64,000 bases of DNA from Streptomyces gossypii (lineage in GTDB: Bacteria; Actinomycetota; Actinomycetes; Streptomycetales; Streptomycetaceae): the NCBI RefSeq assembly GCF_025165795.1, contig NZ_JAJAGO010000012.1, positions 124,001-188,000 on the forward strand, in the 5' to 3' direction. The position numbers and the translations under genes are program-made. Below, one piece after another: positions 25,140-33,488 of the stretch. Each line of letters begins with the position of its first letter. The stretch's first letter is position 1. Below the pieces are notes generated by a model that did not search any database, was not told where the DNA came from, and saw nothing but the letters and a program-made list of their open reading frames with translations.

Positions 25140-26222
25140 ATGACAGAACGGACACGAGATGCGTCCCCCGCGTGGAAGAGCCGGCTGCCCGCCGGTATCG
25201 GCCTGCTGCTCGTACTCGTCTCCATCGGGCTGTCCGCCCTCGTGGCGGTCAAGGTAGCGGACATCCGCGAGTACGAGACGGCGCCCGCCTGCCCGACCGG
25301 CACGCGATCGGACTCCTGCACGGCGACCGCTCCCGGCGTGGTCAAGGGCACGGAGAACCAGTCCACGGGCAGGGGGCAGAAGTACTGGCTCCTGCTGACC
25401 GAACAGGACTCGGCAACCGTGCAGCGCATCCGCATGGACGGGCACCGGCCGGTGTACGACGCCGTGCGCGTCGGCGACAAGGTGACTCTGACGTACTGGC
25501 AGGGCGAGATCAGCACCGTACGGCTCGGCTCCGCCGCCCAGGAGGCCTGGGCCTCGCCCGCCAACGACTGGCGCTTCGCACTTGCCTTCGCCCTCATGCT
25601 GCTGCCCTTCGGGCTCATGCTGCTGGCGACCGGCTGGTGGGTCCGCTACCGCGCCCCGTTCGCGAAGACACTGGTCCCCTGGGGGTTCACCACCGCATGG
25701 GGGGCGGGCGCCACTCTGAGCACGCTCGGCTGCGTGGCGGGCATGATGGCCGGCAGCGTGCGGGAAGCGCTCGTGGTCATGGCAGCCGCTGTGCCTCCGT
25801 CCCTGCTGCTGGGCCTGCTGTTGGCATGGTGGCTGCGACGGCGCATGAGGAAGGCCGCCGACACCAGCGACATCGTTCCCGTGCACACCAAGAAGCGACG
25901 GTGCGTGCCCGCGTCCGTACAAGGCGACGTCCCGTACAGCGTGGACGGCTTCTCCTACCTCGTGGTGGGCGACGGACCCCCGGCAACCACGCCGGACCCC
26001 AGTGGACACGCCGTCCTCCGGGCTCTGCCGGAGACGCTGACCGTGGAACGCGTCCGATCGTTCCAGCCCGGCGACCCCGACACCTGGATGCAGGCCCACA
26101 AGCTCGACGGCATCGTCATCGAATGCCGGGACGGCGACCGCCCAGTCCTCATCGCCACCCGCCGCGGCGACGCGCCGATGATCCTCGGCGCGCTGACGTC
26201 GTGGCCGATGCGAGCCGCCTGA
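25140..26222 (+). CDS. Hypothetical membrane protein
   Basis: A 360-aa protein of unknown function. It has an N-terminal membrane helix (about residues 16-38), an extracytoplasmic region of ~110 residues, a helix (FALAFALMLLPFGLMLLATGW), then two more helices (about 190-245) and a soluble C-terminal domain of ~120 residues. This layout resembles small actinobacterial DUF3592-like sensor/anchor proteins, but I cannot assign it. ATG at 25140 follows a GGCGAGG stretch; the frame is open further upstream. Confidence 0.72.
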   Translation: MTERTRDASPAWKSRLPAGIGLLLVLVSIGLSALVAVKVADIREYETAPACPTGTRSDSCTATAPGVVKGTENQSTGRGQKYWLLLTEQDSATVQRIRMDGHRPVYDAVRVGDKVTLTYWQGEISTVRLGSAAQEAWASPANDWRFALAFALMLLPFGLMLLATGWWVRYRAPFAKTLVPWGFTTAWGAGATLSTLGCVAGMMAGSVREALVVMAAAVPPSLLLGLLLAWWLRRRMRKAADTSDIVPVHTKKRRCVPASVQGDVPYSVDGFSYLVVGDGPPATTPDPSGHAVLRALPETLTVERVRSFQPGDPDTWMQAHKLDGIVIECRDGDRPVLIATRRGDAPMILGALTSWPMRAA

Positions 26223-26262
26223 CCACTCGGCCTGACCGCTCGGCCTGACCGCTGGACAGGTC

Positions 26263-26667
26263 CTACGCGTCGTCCCAGGCCATCGAGCTCATCCGCCAGC
26301 CGGCGGGCGTCCGCAGGAACTGCGTGGTCTTGCAGCCGGAGCCCTCGAACCACTCACCGTCCAGGAAACCGGACTTGCGGTACTCGCTGAAGCGCTGCGC
26401 GATCGACCCGAAGACCTCGGTCCGCTCGGCGACCTCCCACTCGGAGAACTCCGTCAGCGTCCCGTCGGTGAGAATCTTCTGCCGGGGCTCGATGAACCCG
26501 TCGAGATCGTAGAACACGGGCTCGTCACCGGCAGTGCTGACGATCACCCCCTGCGGGATGAACACCTCACGGATCACATCGACGTCCGGCCGACGGCCCC
26601 CGGTGTTGGTGAACGCACCCAGAAAGGTACGCATCAGCTCGTCCAGCTCGGCTTTGACATCCGACAC
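26263..26667 (-). CDS. NTF2-like/SnoaL-type small protein
   Basis: A 134-aa single-domain protein with the alternating helix-sheet pattern of the NTF2 fold: an N-terminal helix (VKAELDELMRTFLGAFTN), a middle DGFIEPRQKILTDG segment, and a C-terminal beta sheet ending in GWRMSSMAWDD. Family members serve as small-molecule enzymes or scaffolds; function here is unknown. The GTG at 26667 is preferred because GGAAGGAG lies 6 bp upstream. Confidence 0.7.
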   Translation of the reverse strand: MSDVKAELDELMRTFLGAFTNTGGRRPDVDVIREVFIPQGVIVSTAGDEPVFYDLDGFIEPRQKILTDGTLTEFSEWEVAERTEVFGSIAQRFSEYRKSGFLDGEWFEGSGCKTTQFLRTPAGWRMSSMAWDDA

Positions 26668-26696
26668 GGCTACTCCTTCCAATCACCACCTGCGGG

Positions 26697-26903
26697 TCAG
26701 AGAACCTGGCGCTCCGCGCCGCCCTTGACTCCCGCGACGAACGACGCCCACGACACCCCCGAAAACACCACTACCGGCCCGCACGGCACCTTGCTGTCAC
26801 GCACGGGGACGACGCCGGGGAAACCGGGGGCCACCTCGATGCAGTTGCCGCCGCTGTAGCTGCTCTTGATCCACGGTGCCGCGCCCAGATCGGAGGAGTT
26901 CAT
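26697..26903 (-). CDS. DUF397 domain protein
   Basis: A 68-aa protein with the defining N-terminus WIKSSYSGGNCIEVAP, then VPVRDSK and a C-terminal SWASFVAGVK. DUF397 genes in Streptomyces normally follow an XRE/DUF5753 regulator and act as its partner, in a toxin-antitoxin-like or BldB/WhiJ-like arrangement. Here no intact regulator precedes it; only a damaged fragment (next entry) lies upstream, so this copy appears orphaned. Confidence 0.88.
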   Translation of the reverse strand: MNSSDLGAAPWIKSSYSGGNCIEVAPGFPGVVPVRDSKVPCGPVVVFSGVSWASFVAGVKGGAERQVL

Positions 26904-27178
26904 GATGGGCGTGCCCTTCCATATTTGCGGTGATCAGAGCGGCCGAGTCCGTAGCTGAAAGTGCGTCTGCTCTGAGCACATCATAGGTCTGCGCGTGCCG
27001 TGCGACAGCTGCTGGATCATCGTTGGCTCAGCAGTTCGTCGCACCGATGGGCGAACGTATCGTGCGGGACGCGCGTCCCCGAGCGGGCGAGGGATTTCTT
27101 CACTGGCCGCAGGGCTCGCGCCGCGAAGTCGGCGTTCGCCACGGACGGGGGAGCAGGCCGAGCGGTCGCGGTGCTCAT
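26797..27178 (-). pseudogene. Frameshifted small gene, remnant of a DUF5753-like regulator
   Basis: From an ATG at 27178 (AAGGGA upstream) a 53-codon frame ends with HRCDELLSQR and a stop at 27017. The neighbouring frame (27027 down to 26797) continues as DDPAAVARHAQTYDVLRADA LSATDSAALI, whose LRADALS...ALI ending is like the C-terminus of XRE/DUF5753 regulators. Removing one C near 27024 would join the frames smoothly. The HTH half is missing. The second frame runs into the DUF397 gene without a stop. Family assignment is tentative. Confidence 0.4.
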
Positions 27179-27206
27179 GGTGTGACCGTCCCTTCGTGTG
27201 GCGGCT

Positions 27207-27369
27207 AAGGGCTGTCCCGTAATCCCTGGTGGATCAGGCGCGGCGTCAGATGCGGTGCTTCGCAAGGCGGAGGGGCGTCCTCATACCGGATGTATCCGGG
27301 CGTTCCGGCAACGCAGCGAGGTGCCGTAGCTGTCGTTGTGCGCCCGCCAGGGATCACGGGACAGCCCTT
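27207..27369. mobile_element. MITE-like element, copy 1
   Basis: A 163-bp element bounded by 23-bp terminal inverted repeats (27207-27229 and 27347-27369) that match at 22 of 23 positions and begin AAGGGCTGTCCCGT. It has no transposase. About 140 bp of its interior and its right end recur at 46826-46990. No clear target-site duplication is seen. It sits 29 bp before the frameshifted small gene. It was probably mobilised by a transposase elsewhere in the genome. Confidence 0.8.
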
Positions 27370-27483
27370 GGGACCACTTCGAGGTAAACGTGACGGCTGC
27401 CGTGCACCGTGTCGCGCGGATGCGCCAAGCGTGGGCTGCGGCCAGGCGCCGGCAGGCCGCCGACATGGCAGAGGCAGAGCGGC

Positions 27484-28293
27484 TCATCTCACATCGAAGG
27501 TGACGGTGACCGGGGCGTGGTCGGACCAGCGGTCGGTGTGGGTGGCGGCGCGTTCGACGTACGCCTTGACCGCGCGCCGGGCCAGGCCCGGAGTCGCCAT
27601 CGCGTAGTCGATGCGCCAGCCCGAGTCGTTGTCGAAGGCGCGGCCACGGTAGGACCACCAGGAGTACGGGCCGGTCGCGTCCGGGTGCAGGGCGCGGACG
27701 ACGTCCACGAAGCCGCCGTCGTCCGGGTCCAGAACCTGGGACATCCAGGCGCGCTCCTCGGGGAGGAAACCGGCGGCCTTGCGGTTGGCGCGCCAGTTCT
27801 TCAGGTCCGCCTCCTGGTGGGCGATGTTCCAGTCACCGCACACGAGCACCTCGCGGCCCTGGTCGGCAGACCGCTTGCGCAGGTCCCGCAGATAGGGCAG
27901 GAAGGCGGCCAGGAAGCTCTCCTTCTCCGTCTGCCGCTCCGTCCCCACCTCACCGGAGGGCAGGTAGAGGCTGGCCACGGTCAGGCCGGGCAGATCGGCC
28001 TCCACATAGCGCCCCGACTCGGCGAACTCGGGCACCCCGAAGCCCACCCGTACGGCGTCCGGCTCGCGCCGGGTGAGCAGTGCCACACCGGCTCGGCCCT
28101 TGGCGGCGGAGGGTGCGTAGACGGCGTGCCAGCCGTCCGGATCGCGGATCTCCTCCGGCAGCTGGTGCGGCTCGGCACGCACCTCCTGGAGGCAGACCAC
28201 ATCCGCCTCGGTGGCCGCGAGCCACGGGCCGTAGCCCTTCTTGGCGGCGGCCCTCAGTCCGTTCACATTGACGGTCGTCACCGTGTCCAACAC
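27484..28293 (-). CDS. xth: Exodeoxyribonuclease III (AP endonuclease)
   Basis: Mg-dependent AP endonuclease/3'-5' exonuclease of base-excision repair. The EEP-fold motifs are complete: VNVNGLRAAAKKG, LQEVR with the metal Glu, GDWNIAH, SWWSYRGRAF, WRIDYAMAT and the catalytic His in WSDHAPV. It is 269 aa, normal for the family. It stands alone, with MITE copy 1 downstream. Confidence 0.94.
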   Translation of the reverse strand: MLDTVTTVNVNGLRAAAKKGYGPWLAATEADVVCLQEVRAEPHQLPEEIRDPDGWHAVYAPSAAKGRAGVALLTRREPDAVRVGFGVPEFAESGRYVEADLPGLTVASLYLPSGEVGTERQTEKESFLAAFLPYLRDLRKRSADQGREVLVCGDWNIAHQEADLKNWRANRKAAGFLPEERAWMSQVLDPDDGGFVDVVRALHPDATGPYSWWSYRGRAFDNDSGWRIDYAMATPGLARRAVKAYVERAATHTDRWSDHAPVTVTFDVR

Positions 28294-28991
28294 AAGCTCC
28301 TGCGGTCGCGCGGTATCGCTGTCCTCTGCGGTGCGGCGGGCTCCCGCCGCTTCCTGACCGGGTCAGGTTCCCACACACCGGTGGGGCGCCCCTGCGCTGC
28401 CGCCGATGAGGTGAAACACATGTTCTGCCGGGTGGGGCGTGGAGGCCGGGCGGCGCTGCCTTGCGAATCCTGGGGCCGATCCGGGTCCGGGGCTCCCCTC
28501 CCGAGGCTCACCGCTCACGGCCGGTAGCCCGCCCGGGTCCCCCCACCCACCCTTTGATGGAAGCGTGCCGCGCCGGCACAGCGCCCCTGACCGGTGGGGG
28601 GCGAGGGCGCGACCGACGGTTCGCCGGCCGCCCTCCGCCTCGCCGACAACTCTTCGGCCGGGACGCTCACCCCGCGGGGCGACCGCGCCACGCTCGCCGG
28701 GGACGGCGCGGCCGAGTGGTACCTCCAACGCGTCCTCTGAACCTGAGGTAGACCGTGCCGGTCGCAGCGCTCGACCAGGGGTGCGGCCGGAGCGGTCGAC
28801 CGTGCTCCGGGGGAAATCCCGTTGTGCCGGGACTGCCGGGGGTGAGTACGCTGCTCCCGTGCCCCTCTCAGACAGGGTGCGCCGCCCATAACGGCGGCGT
28901 GATTCCCTGACCCACGTTCGCCGTACCAGCGTCAGCTGCCGTGCGGCTTTTCGGGCTGCGCGGCTCCACGTTCCAGACGGCGGAGCATTCT
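28294..28991. other. 700-bp region without a convincing gene
   Basis: No frame on either strand resembles a known protein over this stretch, and codon-position GC bias is not consistent in any frame. It should hold promoters for exodeoxyribonuclease III (leftward) and the MFS gene (rightward). One short frame (28594-28740) is listed separately. Confidence 0.5.
28594..28740 (+). CDS. Possible 48-aa ORF or 3' gene remnant
   Basis: A GTG-initiated frame ends GDRATLAGDGAAEWYLQRVL, whose composition resembles the end of a larger protein more than random sequence. No ribosome-binding site is evident, and no family is recognised. It may be a decayed gene end. Low confidence. Confidence 0.2.
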   Translation: MGGEGATDGSPAALRLADNSSAGTLTPRGDRATLAGDGAAEWYLQRVL

Positions 28992-30482
28992 GTGCGCACC
29001 TTTTCCCGTTCTTCTCCTTCTCGTCCGGGCTCTCCGGGCTCTCTCTGGTCCCTGGTCTCTTCGGGTTCTCCCTCTCCTCCTGTTCTCGTACTGGTGACGG
29101 TACTGCTGTCGTCACTGATGTTTCCGTTGACGATCACCGGGGCCTCCGTGGCACTGCCCGGGATCACCGGCGATCTGGGCGCCGGGCTTGCCGCGTCCCA
29201 GTGGGTGGTGAACAGCTACAACGCCGCGTTCGCCGGGTTTCTGGTGATCACCGGCGCGCTGGCCGATGTGCACGGCAGGCGGCGGGTGTTCGCGGGCGGT
29301 GTCGCACTGTTCTTCGTCGGCGGCATGACCAGCGCCTTCGCCGGAGACGTGCTGCTGCTCAACACCGCGCGCGGGGTCAGCGGTGCCGGTGCCGCGGCGG
29401 CCACGACCGCCGGGGCCTCCATCCTCGCGGCGACGTTCGAAGGCGCGGCGCGCGGGCGGGCGTTCGGGCTGCTGGGCACGGTGCTCGGCGTCGGAACCGC
29501 CTTCGGTCCGATGGTCAGCGGGTTCCTTGTGGACGCGCTGAGCTGGCGCGCGGTCTTCGCCGTTCCGGCGGCCGTGGCCGGGCTGGTGCTGCTGCTGACA
29601 CCCGGCCTGCCGGTGCTGCCCGGCAAGCGCGGTGGCGGGCAGGGGCAAGGGCAGGCGCAGAAACGGCGCGGGCACGGGATCGACTGGTCGGGCGCGGTCC
29701 TGTTCGCGCTGCCCCTGGTGCTGCTGATCTTCATCCTCGGTGAAGGCCCGGTGCTGGGGTTCACCCACCCCGGAATCGTGCTGGCCGTCGCTGCGATCGC
29801 CACCCTGGGCGCGCTGTTCGTACGGGTGGAGCGGCGCGTGTCCGAGCCGATGTTCGACCTGGGTCTGGTGGCCAACCCCCGGTTCCTCTCGTACGCGGTG
29901 GCGGCGGGCTCACTGATGGGCATCCTGGTGCCGTTGCTGGTCTATCTGCCCTCGTATCTGATCGACGTCGTGGGGCTGGGTGCCGGCCGGGCCGGTGTGT
30001 GGCTGCTGATGCTGACCATGCCCGTGGTGCTGCTGCCGACCCTCGGAGCGGCGCTGGCGAAGCGGCTGCCGTCCGTCGTGCTGGTGGCCGGTTCGGTCGC
30101 GGTCAGCGGGGTGGGGGCACTGCTGCTGGCGGTGACGCTCGGGCCGGACAGCGGCCCCGGGGAGTTGCTGGCCTCTCTCGTGCTGATCGGCACGGGGGCC
30201 GGGCTGACCATGGGTGTGCTCGACGGGCTGGCGATCAGCAGCGTACGGGCGGAACAGGCGGGTACCGCGGCCGGACTGTTCAACACCGCGCGGCTGGCCA
30301 CCGAGACCATCGCGCTGGCGGCGGTGGGCGCGCTGCTCGCGGCCTGCAGCGGCGGGGAGTTGAAGGGGGCGGAGTTCACCGAGGGCATGCGGGCGGCGGG
30401 GCTGGCGCTGAGCGGGTTCGCGGCAGTCGCTGCGGCAGGTGTGATCGCGCTGGCACGGAAGGCCCGGCACGCGAACGGCTGA
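28992..30482 (+). CDS. MFS transporter, DHA2 (EmrB/QacA-like) family
   Basis: Proton-driven exporter of 496 aa with about 14 hydrophobic segments. The first helix carries MFPLTITGASVALPGI in place of the usual D-x-T-I-V-N-V-A-L motif. Motif A GALADVHGRRRVFAGG and motif C-like GTAFGPMVSGFL follow. GTG at 28992 follows GGCGGAG; an upstream GTG at 28941 lacks one. A Lys/Arg/Gly/Gln-rich loop near the middle replaces the normal central loop. A GC hairpin follows the stop. Substrate unknown. Confidence 0.87.
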   Translation: MRTFSRSSPSRPGSPGSLWSLVSSGSPSPPVLVLVTVLLSSLMFPLTITGASVALPGITGDLGAGLAASQWVVNSYNAAFAGFLVITGALADVHGRRRVFAGGVALFFVGGMTSAFAGDVLLLNTARGVSGAGAAAATTAGASILAATFEGAARGRAFGLLGTVLGVGTAFGPMVSGFLVDALSWRAVFAVPAAVAGLVLLLTPGLPVLPGKRGGGQGQGQAQKRRGHGIDWSGAVLFALPLVLLIFILGEGPVLGFTHPGIVLAVAAIATLGALFVRVERRVSEPMFDLGLVANPRFLSYAVAAGSLMGILVPLLVYLPSYLIDVVGLGAGRAGVWLLMLTMPVVLLPTLGAALAKRLPSVVLVAGSVAVSGVGALLLAVTLGPDSGPGELLASLVLIGTGAGLTMGVLDGLAISSVRAEQAGTAAGLFNTARLATETIALAAVGALLAACSGGELKGAEFTEGMRAAGLALSGFAAVAAAGVIALARKARHANG

Positions 30483-30523
30483 CCGAGGTGACCGAAGTGA
30501 CCGCCTGAGCGGGGAGGAGGCAG

Positions 30524-30552
30524 GAGCCCGGGGCCGCGACGGCCCCGGGCTC
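30524..30552. terminator. 12-bp GC hairpin, bidirectional terminator
   Basis: A perfect 12-bp stem (30524-30535 with 30541-30552) and GCGAC loop between the convergent MFS and sensor-domain genes. Confidence 0.75.
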
Positions 30553-30567
30553 CGTCGCGGCGGCGGG

Positions 30568-31305
30568 TCAGGCAGCTGCGGACTCCGCCCGGGCCGCCGC
30601 CGTCCGGTTCGTCAGCAGGCCCTGGGCGAGGGCGGCCTGGAGTGCGCAGAGACCGCGTACCACCGGGATCGCCGTCGCCAGCAGCACCACGCCGACGCCG
30701 GTGTTGAACGCGATGTCGGCTCCCTGAGAAGAGATGCCGAACATCAGGTCCAGCAGCCCTTCCTCCCCTTCGCTACGCGGCAGCGACCATGACCACACGG
30801 CGTAGAACAGCTCGCCGACACCGGCGACCGTCCAGACCAGCGCGATGACGAAACCCGCTATCCGCAGCGGGAAGGCCACCAGCATGTGCGCCAGGTCGCG
30901 CCAGGACTGCGGCTCCAGCAGCGCACGCAGCAACCCCTGGACCCCCGCACCGGCCGTATTCCGGTAGTGGTGCGCGGGCAGCCTGCGTCCTCGGACGGCC
31001 TCGACCCGCCTGCGTTCCACCCTGGCGAAGCCCCGGGCCGCCCTCAATGTCCCTGCCAGGACCGGCAGTCCGAGCAGTACGACGAAGCTGCCCACTCCGA
31101 GGGAGAAACCCGCGACCGCGACCACGAAGGCGGCAACTCCCAGCGGAAGCCCGGTGAGCAGATAGCCGAGCTCGCGGCCGAAGCGACCCGCGCGGGGTGC
31201 GGCGGTGTCCAGGGCGCTAGGCGCGGACGGGTAGCGGGATTCGGTCGCGTAGCGGGATGCGGACGGGTAGCGGGATGCGGACGGGAACGCGGTCGTCTCG
31301 GGCAT
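30568..31305 (-). CDS. Integral membrane protein, 'putative sensor' domain type
   Basis: A 245-aa protein resembling the N-terminal sensor module that precedes histidine kinases in Streptomyces. It has four hydrophobic segments in two pairs (about residues 48-90 and 140-215) separated by a basic loop. No kinase or response regulator is fused or adjacent, so this is a stand-alone sensor-like module. The first ~30 residues are a repeat of SRYPSA/SRYATE units encoded by similar DNA units. Function unknown. Confidence 0.72.
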   Translation of the reverse strand: MPETTAFPSASRYPSASRYATESRYPSAPSALDTAAPRAGRFGRELGYLLTGLPLGVAAFVVAVAGFSLGVGSFVVLLGLPVLAGTLRAARGFARVERRRVEAVRGRRLPAHHYRNTAGAGVQGLLRALLEPQSWRDLAHMLVAFPLRIAGFVIALVWTVAGVGELFYAVWSWSLPRSEGEEGLLDLMFGISSQGADIAFNTGVGVVLLATAIPVVRGLCALQAALAQGLLTNRTAAARAESAAA

Positions 31306-31337
31306 GGGTTCAGCCTTCCTTCTCCCGCGCGCCGTCG

Positions 31338-32246
31338 CTAACCGGGTGGCCGCCGCCTCAAGGTGGGGGTATCCCTACCGCCCCCGTCTCGGAGATGCCG
31401 GAGAGTGAAGTCCGGGCTGGTGAACACTCCGCCCTGCAATTCCCGTTCGGCGTCCGTCGCCTCGTCGGGCGCGGCGTGCACGGCTATCCGCTCCGCGAAC
31501 ACCTCGGCGTCGTCCACCGGGGTGTAACCCAGGGCTTCGCCCGCTCCTGGATCCCAGAACCGGTGAGTGTTGGCGGATACCGCGTACGCCGTCGCGAAGT
31601 GCACGTCCGGTGCGGTGAGCGCGGCCCGGACGAAACCGAGGCAGTCGCGCGGGCTCAGCCAAGTCGTCAGATGGCGCGGCTCACTGGGCTCCTCCTCGTA
31701 ACTCCCGATGCGCAGGGCGACCACGGACAGCCCGAACTTGTCCGCGTACAGCTGCCCGAGAGCTTCGAGGGCGACCTTGCTGACCCCGTACAGCCCGTCC
31801 GGCCGCGGGGGACGCTCCGGGGTGAGCGTCTCGCTGACCGGGTAGAAGCCGGTGACACGGTTGGTACTGGCCAGTACCACCCGGGCAACCCCCTGGAGCC
31901 GCGCGCCCTCCAGTACGTGATGCGTGCCCAGGATGTTGCTGCTGACGAGATCCGGCAGCGGTGCCTCGTCCGGGATGCCGCCCAGATGCACGACAGAATC
32001 CGCGCCCGCCAGGACGGCCGTCACGGCGTCGGCGTCGCGCAGATCCAGCCGGTGCACCTCTTCCATCGGCGACTGCGGTGCGATCCGCTCCCGGTCCGTG
32101 ACGATGAGCCGGGACGCCTGCTCCCGCAGCCCCGCCCGCAGCGCCCGCCCGATGCGCCCGGCGGCGCCTGTCACCACGACCGTCCCCAGCCCGGAGGTGC
32201 TCCGTCCAGATTCCATGCCCTCCAGACTGCCCCACTCCACTGACAT
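31338..32246 (-). CDS. NAD-dependent epimerase/dehydratase (extended SDR)
   Basis: Rossmann-fold protein of 302 aa with TGAAGRIGRALR near residue 26, DLRDADAV, a VVHLGGIPD segment, a Ser-containing STNRVTGFYP and YGVSK with the catalytic Tyr/Lys. The pattern is close to uronate dehydrogenase and related sugar-acid oxidoreductases (VSSNILGTHHVLEGAR). The ATG at 32246 is used, but ATG 32216, just before the fold, is also possible. Divergent from a GNAT gene 40 bp away. Confidence 0.85.
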   Translation of the reverse strand: MSVEWGSLEGMESGRSTSGLGTVVVTGAAGRIGRALRAGLREQASRLIVTDRERIAPQSPMEEVHRLDLRDADAVTAVLAGADSVVHLGGIPDEAPLPDLVSSNILGTHHVLEGARLQGVARVVLASTNRVTGFYPVSETLTPERPPRPDGLYGVSKVALEALGQLYADKFGLSVVALRIGSYEEEPSEPRHLTTWLSPRDCLGFVRAALTAPDVHFATAYAVSANTHRFWDPGAGEALGYTPVDDAEVFAERIAVHAAPDEATDAERELQGGVFTSPDFTLRHLRDGGGRDTPTLRRRPPG

Positions 32247-32286
32247 CGGCCTCCGGCCGGGACGGGGGCGGCATTACGATGCCGGA

Positions 32287-32760
32287 ATGGAGATAGTTCC
32301 CGTCCGCTACGACCACCCCGACGCGGTGAAGCTGAACGGCATCGTTCAGGAGGAGTACAACGAGCGCTACGGGGAGAGTGACGTCACCCCGCTCGCCCCG
32401 GAGATGTTCGACCCGCCGCACGGGCTGTACCTGCTGGCGTACGACGAGGACGGGCAGCCGCTGGCCACCGGTGGCTGGCGGACGCAGAACCACAGCGCCG
32501 AGGGTTACGCGGACGGGGACGCCGAGATCAAGCGGATGTTCGTGGTCCGCGCGGCGCGAGGGCGCGGGCTGGCCCGGCGGATACTGGCGATCCTGGAGGA
32601 CAGCGCGCGCGAGGCGGGGCGCGGCCGCATGGTGCTGGAGACCGGCACCGAGCAGCCCGAGGCGATCGCGCTCTACCGCTCCTGCGGCTATGCGCCCGCC
32701 ACCAAGTTCGGCCACTACCGCTTCCACGACGAGAGCCGCTGCTACGCCAAGAAGCTCTGA
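32287..32760 (+). CDS. GNAT family N-acetyltransferase
   Basis: A 157-aa acetyltransferase. The core IKRMFVVRAARGRGLARRIL contains the R-G-x-G-x-A acetyl-CoA loop, and MVLETGTEQPEAIALYRSCGY is the following beta4/alpha4 motif. ATG at 32287 lies 40 bp from the divergent epimerase gene. Acceptor unknown. Confidence 0.87.
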   Translation: MEIVPVRYDHPDAVKLNGIVQEEYNERYGESDVTPLAPEMFDPPHGLYLLAYDEDGQPLATGGWRTQNHSAEGYADGDAEIKRMFVVRAARGRGLARRILAILEDSAREAGRGRMVLETGTEQPEAIALYRSCGYAPATKFGHYRFHDESRCYAKKL

Positions 32761-32860
32761 GCCGAGCGGCAGCCGCGCTACCCGGAAGGTGCGGCTCTGC
32801 GGCGTGGCGGAGAGCAGCACGACGAGCAGCACGCTGCCGGACGCCAGCGTGAACCTTGGC

Positions 32861-33439
32861 TCAGTCCTTGCGTGCGCGGAAGCGGAGTGACCCGCTCTCC
32901 GGGTGCAGGTCGACCGCGATCCCGCTGAATCCGGCGGCCGACAGCCGGGCGGGCAGGGTGGCCGGGTCCACCGTGTTCATCGTGTCGCGCACGTGCAGCA
33001 GCCGGAAGCGGAAACTGGGCTGGCTGTCGCTCCCGGCGAAGACTCCGCCCGGTCGCAGCACCCGGTACGCCTCGGCGAAGATCCGGTCCTGCAACTCGTC
33101 CGTCGGCACGTGGTGCAGCATGGTGAAGCAGACGACGGAGGTGTACGAGGCGTCGTCCAGCGGCATGGCGGCGCCGTCGCCGTGCACGATGCGGGCCCGT
33201 TCGCCGTAGTCACGCTCCAGCAGCCGTGCCGTCGCCCCGTCGATCTCGACGGCGGTCAGCCGGGGCACCTGCTGGACCAGGACGCGCAGGTTCGCGCCGT
33301 AACCAGGGCCGATCTCCAGTACGTCGGTGCCCAGTTCGACGTCGGCGAGGGCCCAGGGCAGCACCCTTTCCTTCACTGTCCGCGCCCATTTCTCGGAGCT
33401 GCACAACTTGCGGTGTGATCGGTTCATCGGCATGGGCAC
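32861..33439 (-). CDS. Class I SAM-dependent methyltransferase
   Basis: A 192-aa Methyltransf_11-type protein: VLEIGPGYGANLRVL (motif I), LTAVEIDGAT, HGDGAAMPLDD (motif III-like) and a YRVLRPGGVFAG post-motif. The N-terminus (MNRSHRKLCSSEKWA) matches a common subgroup of small methyltransferases acting on diffusible molecules. ATG at 33427 is an alternative start. It is divergent from an AraC regulator with only 49 bp between, suggesting regulation by it. Confidence 0.87.
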   Translation of the reverse strand: MPMPMNRSHRKLCSSEKWARTVKERVLPWALADVELGTDVLEIGPGYGANLRVLVQQVPRLTAVEIDGATARLLERDYGERARIVHGDGAAMPLDDASYTSVVCFTMLHHVPTDELQDRIFAEAYRVLRPGGVFAGSDSQPSFRFRLLHVRDTMNTVDPATLPARLSAAGFSGIAVDLHPESGSLRFRARKD

Positions 33440-33488
33440 GACGCTACGGCCGGCCCGTCGTGGCTGCTACGGGCTAGGCTGACAAGCG

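Noticed and set aside
27390..27484. Short plus-strand frame ending RRQAADMAEAERLISHR next to the xth stop
   Set aside because: Amphipathic-looking but without a ribosome-binding site or family; it could be a decayed tail, too short to call.
28461..28891. Overlapping plus-strand frames in the 28.3-28.9 kb gap
   Set aside because: Arg/Pro/Gly-rich composition in all frames and no motif; no support as genes.
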